Source: 14-2 sp963628035 (GTDB lineage Bacteria > Bacillota > Clostridia > Lachnospirales > Lachnospiraceae). Taken from it: a DNA stretch of 29,498 nt. This document shows, piece by piece, positions 28,994 through 29,498 of this stretch. Position 1 is the first letter of the stretch; the number at the start of each line of letters is the position of its first letter. The stretch spans positions 1-29,498 of the forward strand of contig CAVGED010000130.1 of NCBI GenBank assembly GCA_963628035.1. The letters run 5' to 3'. The notes beneath the pieces are model-generated. The model saw only the letters and a program-made list of their open reading frames with translations. It made no database searches and was not told the DNA's origin. The position numbers were made by a program, and so were the translations under genes.

Positions 28994-29498
28994 ATGCCAA
29001 CATTAGAATTTAAGGTATCCGGCCAGCACATTGAACGTGTGGACGATCTGCAGCCGGTAGCCAAGAGCAAGGAATATATTGACGCGCATTTTGAGTTTCT
29101 GACGCCGGAGTGGGAGGGGATCAAGACTGCCATATTTTCTTCGGGCAACGGAGCCATCCGGCAGCCGCTGGACGATAACGGAAACTGTGTCGTGCCCTGG
29201 GAGTTTTGGGACGCAGACCGGGATCTGACCGGATATGTATCCGTGTTTTGCGGAGACCTGGTGACTGCCGATCGGGCGCCGGTGAGGATGTACCAGAGCG
29301 GCTATCAGGAAACCGATGAGAGCAGGGAGCCAACGCCGGACGAATATCAGCAGATGGTGGAACGGGTGGAAGCCATCACGAAAGAGTGTAACGAGCTGCT
29401 GACGAAGCTTGGGGAGAAGGTGGATACCCAGGCTACTGAGATCGCCAAGAAAGCCAACATAGCCGACCCGGTGTTTACTGGGAGCATGAGCATGGGGC
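28994..29498 (+). CDS. Baseplate/tail fibre protein, 3' end outside the window
   Basis: An open frame of 168 codons from ATG 28994 to the window end, with TTGGAGGTAAAG before it. The N-terminal 'MPTLEFKVSGQHIERVDDLQ' and 'YIDAHFEFLTPEWEGIKTAI' are like the immunoglobulin-like N-terminal domain of BppU-type baseplate proteins that anchors fibres to the tail; then comes a coiled coil ('QQMVERVEAITKECNELLTK') and the ending 'ANIADPVFTGSMSMG', the start of a trimeric fibre shaft. The receptor-binding part would follow beyond the window. Confidence 0.82.
   Translation, partial: MPTLEFKVSGQHIERVDDLQPVAKSKEYIDAHFEFLTPEWEGIKTAIFSSGNGAIRQPLDDNGNCVVPWEFWDADRDLTGYVSVFCGDLVTADRAPVRMYQSGYQETDESREPTPDEYQQMVERVEAITKECNELLTKLGEKVDTQATEIAKKANIADPVFTGSMSMG

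Noticed and set aside
27969..29498. Diversity-generating retroelement target in the tail fibre genes
   Set aside because: No reverse transcriptase and no template repeat are visible in the window.

Overview
The window is most of a tailed-phage (siphovirus) genome or prophage, read left to right from the end of the early/accessory region, through replication, into packaging, head, tail and host-attachment genes. Strong AGGAGG-type ribosome binding sites, sigma-A-like promoters, moderate GC (roughly half, lower in patches) and the gene families (DUF2800, DUF2815, VapE-type primase-helicase, VRR-NUC, SNF2 helicase, ArpU/RinA-like regulator, SPP1/A118-like head genes) point to a Clostridia host, probably Lachnospiraceae-like; this is inference. 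No integrase, repressor or lysis gene lies in the window, so temperate lifestyle is not shown directly.

Layout: (1) 1-2310, small early/accessory genes: a ribbon-helix-helix protein, an HExxH metallopeptidase, an excisionase-like HTH protein, a small membrane protein and small unknowns. Two small genes here (503-640 and 1020-1223, KTSC domain) run on the minus strand, each behind its own good promoter. Bases 1-73 hold no supported gene. (2) 2318-12140, replication and nucleic-acid metabolism: Pro-rich protein, DUF2800 PD-(D/E)XK-like nuclease, DUF2815 ssDNA-binding-like protein, family A DNA polymerase with 3'-5' exonuclease, primase/VapE helicase, a repeat-rich 255-bp gap that is a candidate origin, VRR-NUC nuclease, SNF2 helicase, a zinc-ribbon-like protein and a PAPS-reductase-like PP-loop enzyme. 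(3) 12176-12776, the late switch: an ArpU/RinA-like regulator, then an extended -10 promoter, an ~88-nt leader and a 17-bp intrinsic terminator. (4) 12777-21587, packaging, head and head-tail joining: small and large terminase, portal, minor capsid protein, Prp-type protease, scaffold, capsid, connectors. (5) 21605-29498, tail: tube, assembly proteins, tape measure, distal tail, hub, baseplate and fibre-like proteins; the last gene runs off the window.

Three themes stand out. First, the minor capsid protein carries an AT-rich C-terminal extension that looks like a BECR-fold nuclease toxin, followed by an overlapping Cys-rich gene; a good internal promoter lies inside the toxin part and an intrinsic terminator directly after the small gene, so the small gene could be expressed independently, as an antidote would need to be. 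Second, a Prp-like protease is followed by three structural proteins (scaffold, capsid, tail tube) that all start with an L-Q-x-F-A processing-like motif. Third, intrinsic terminators sit at the start and in the middle of the late operon, which suggests read-through control (antitermination) of late transcription.
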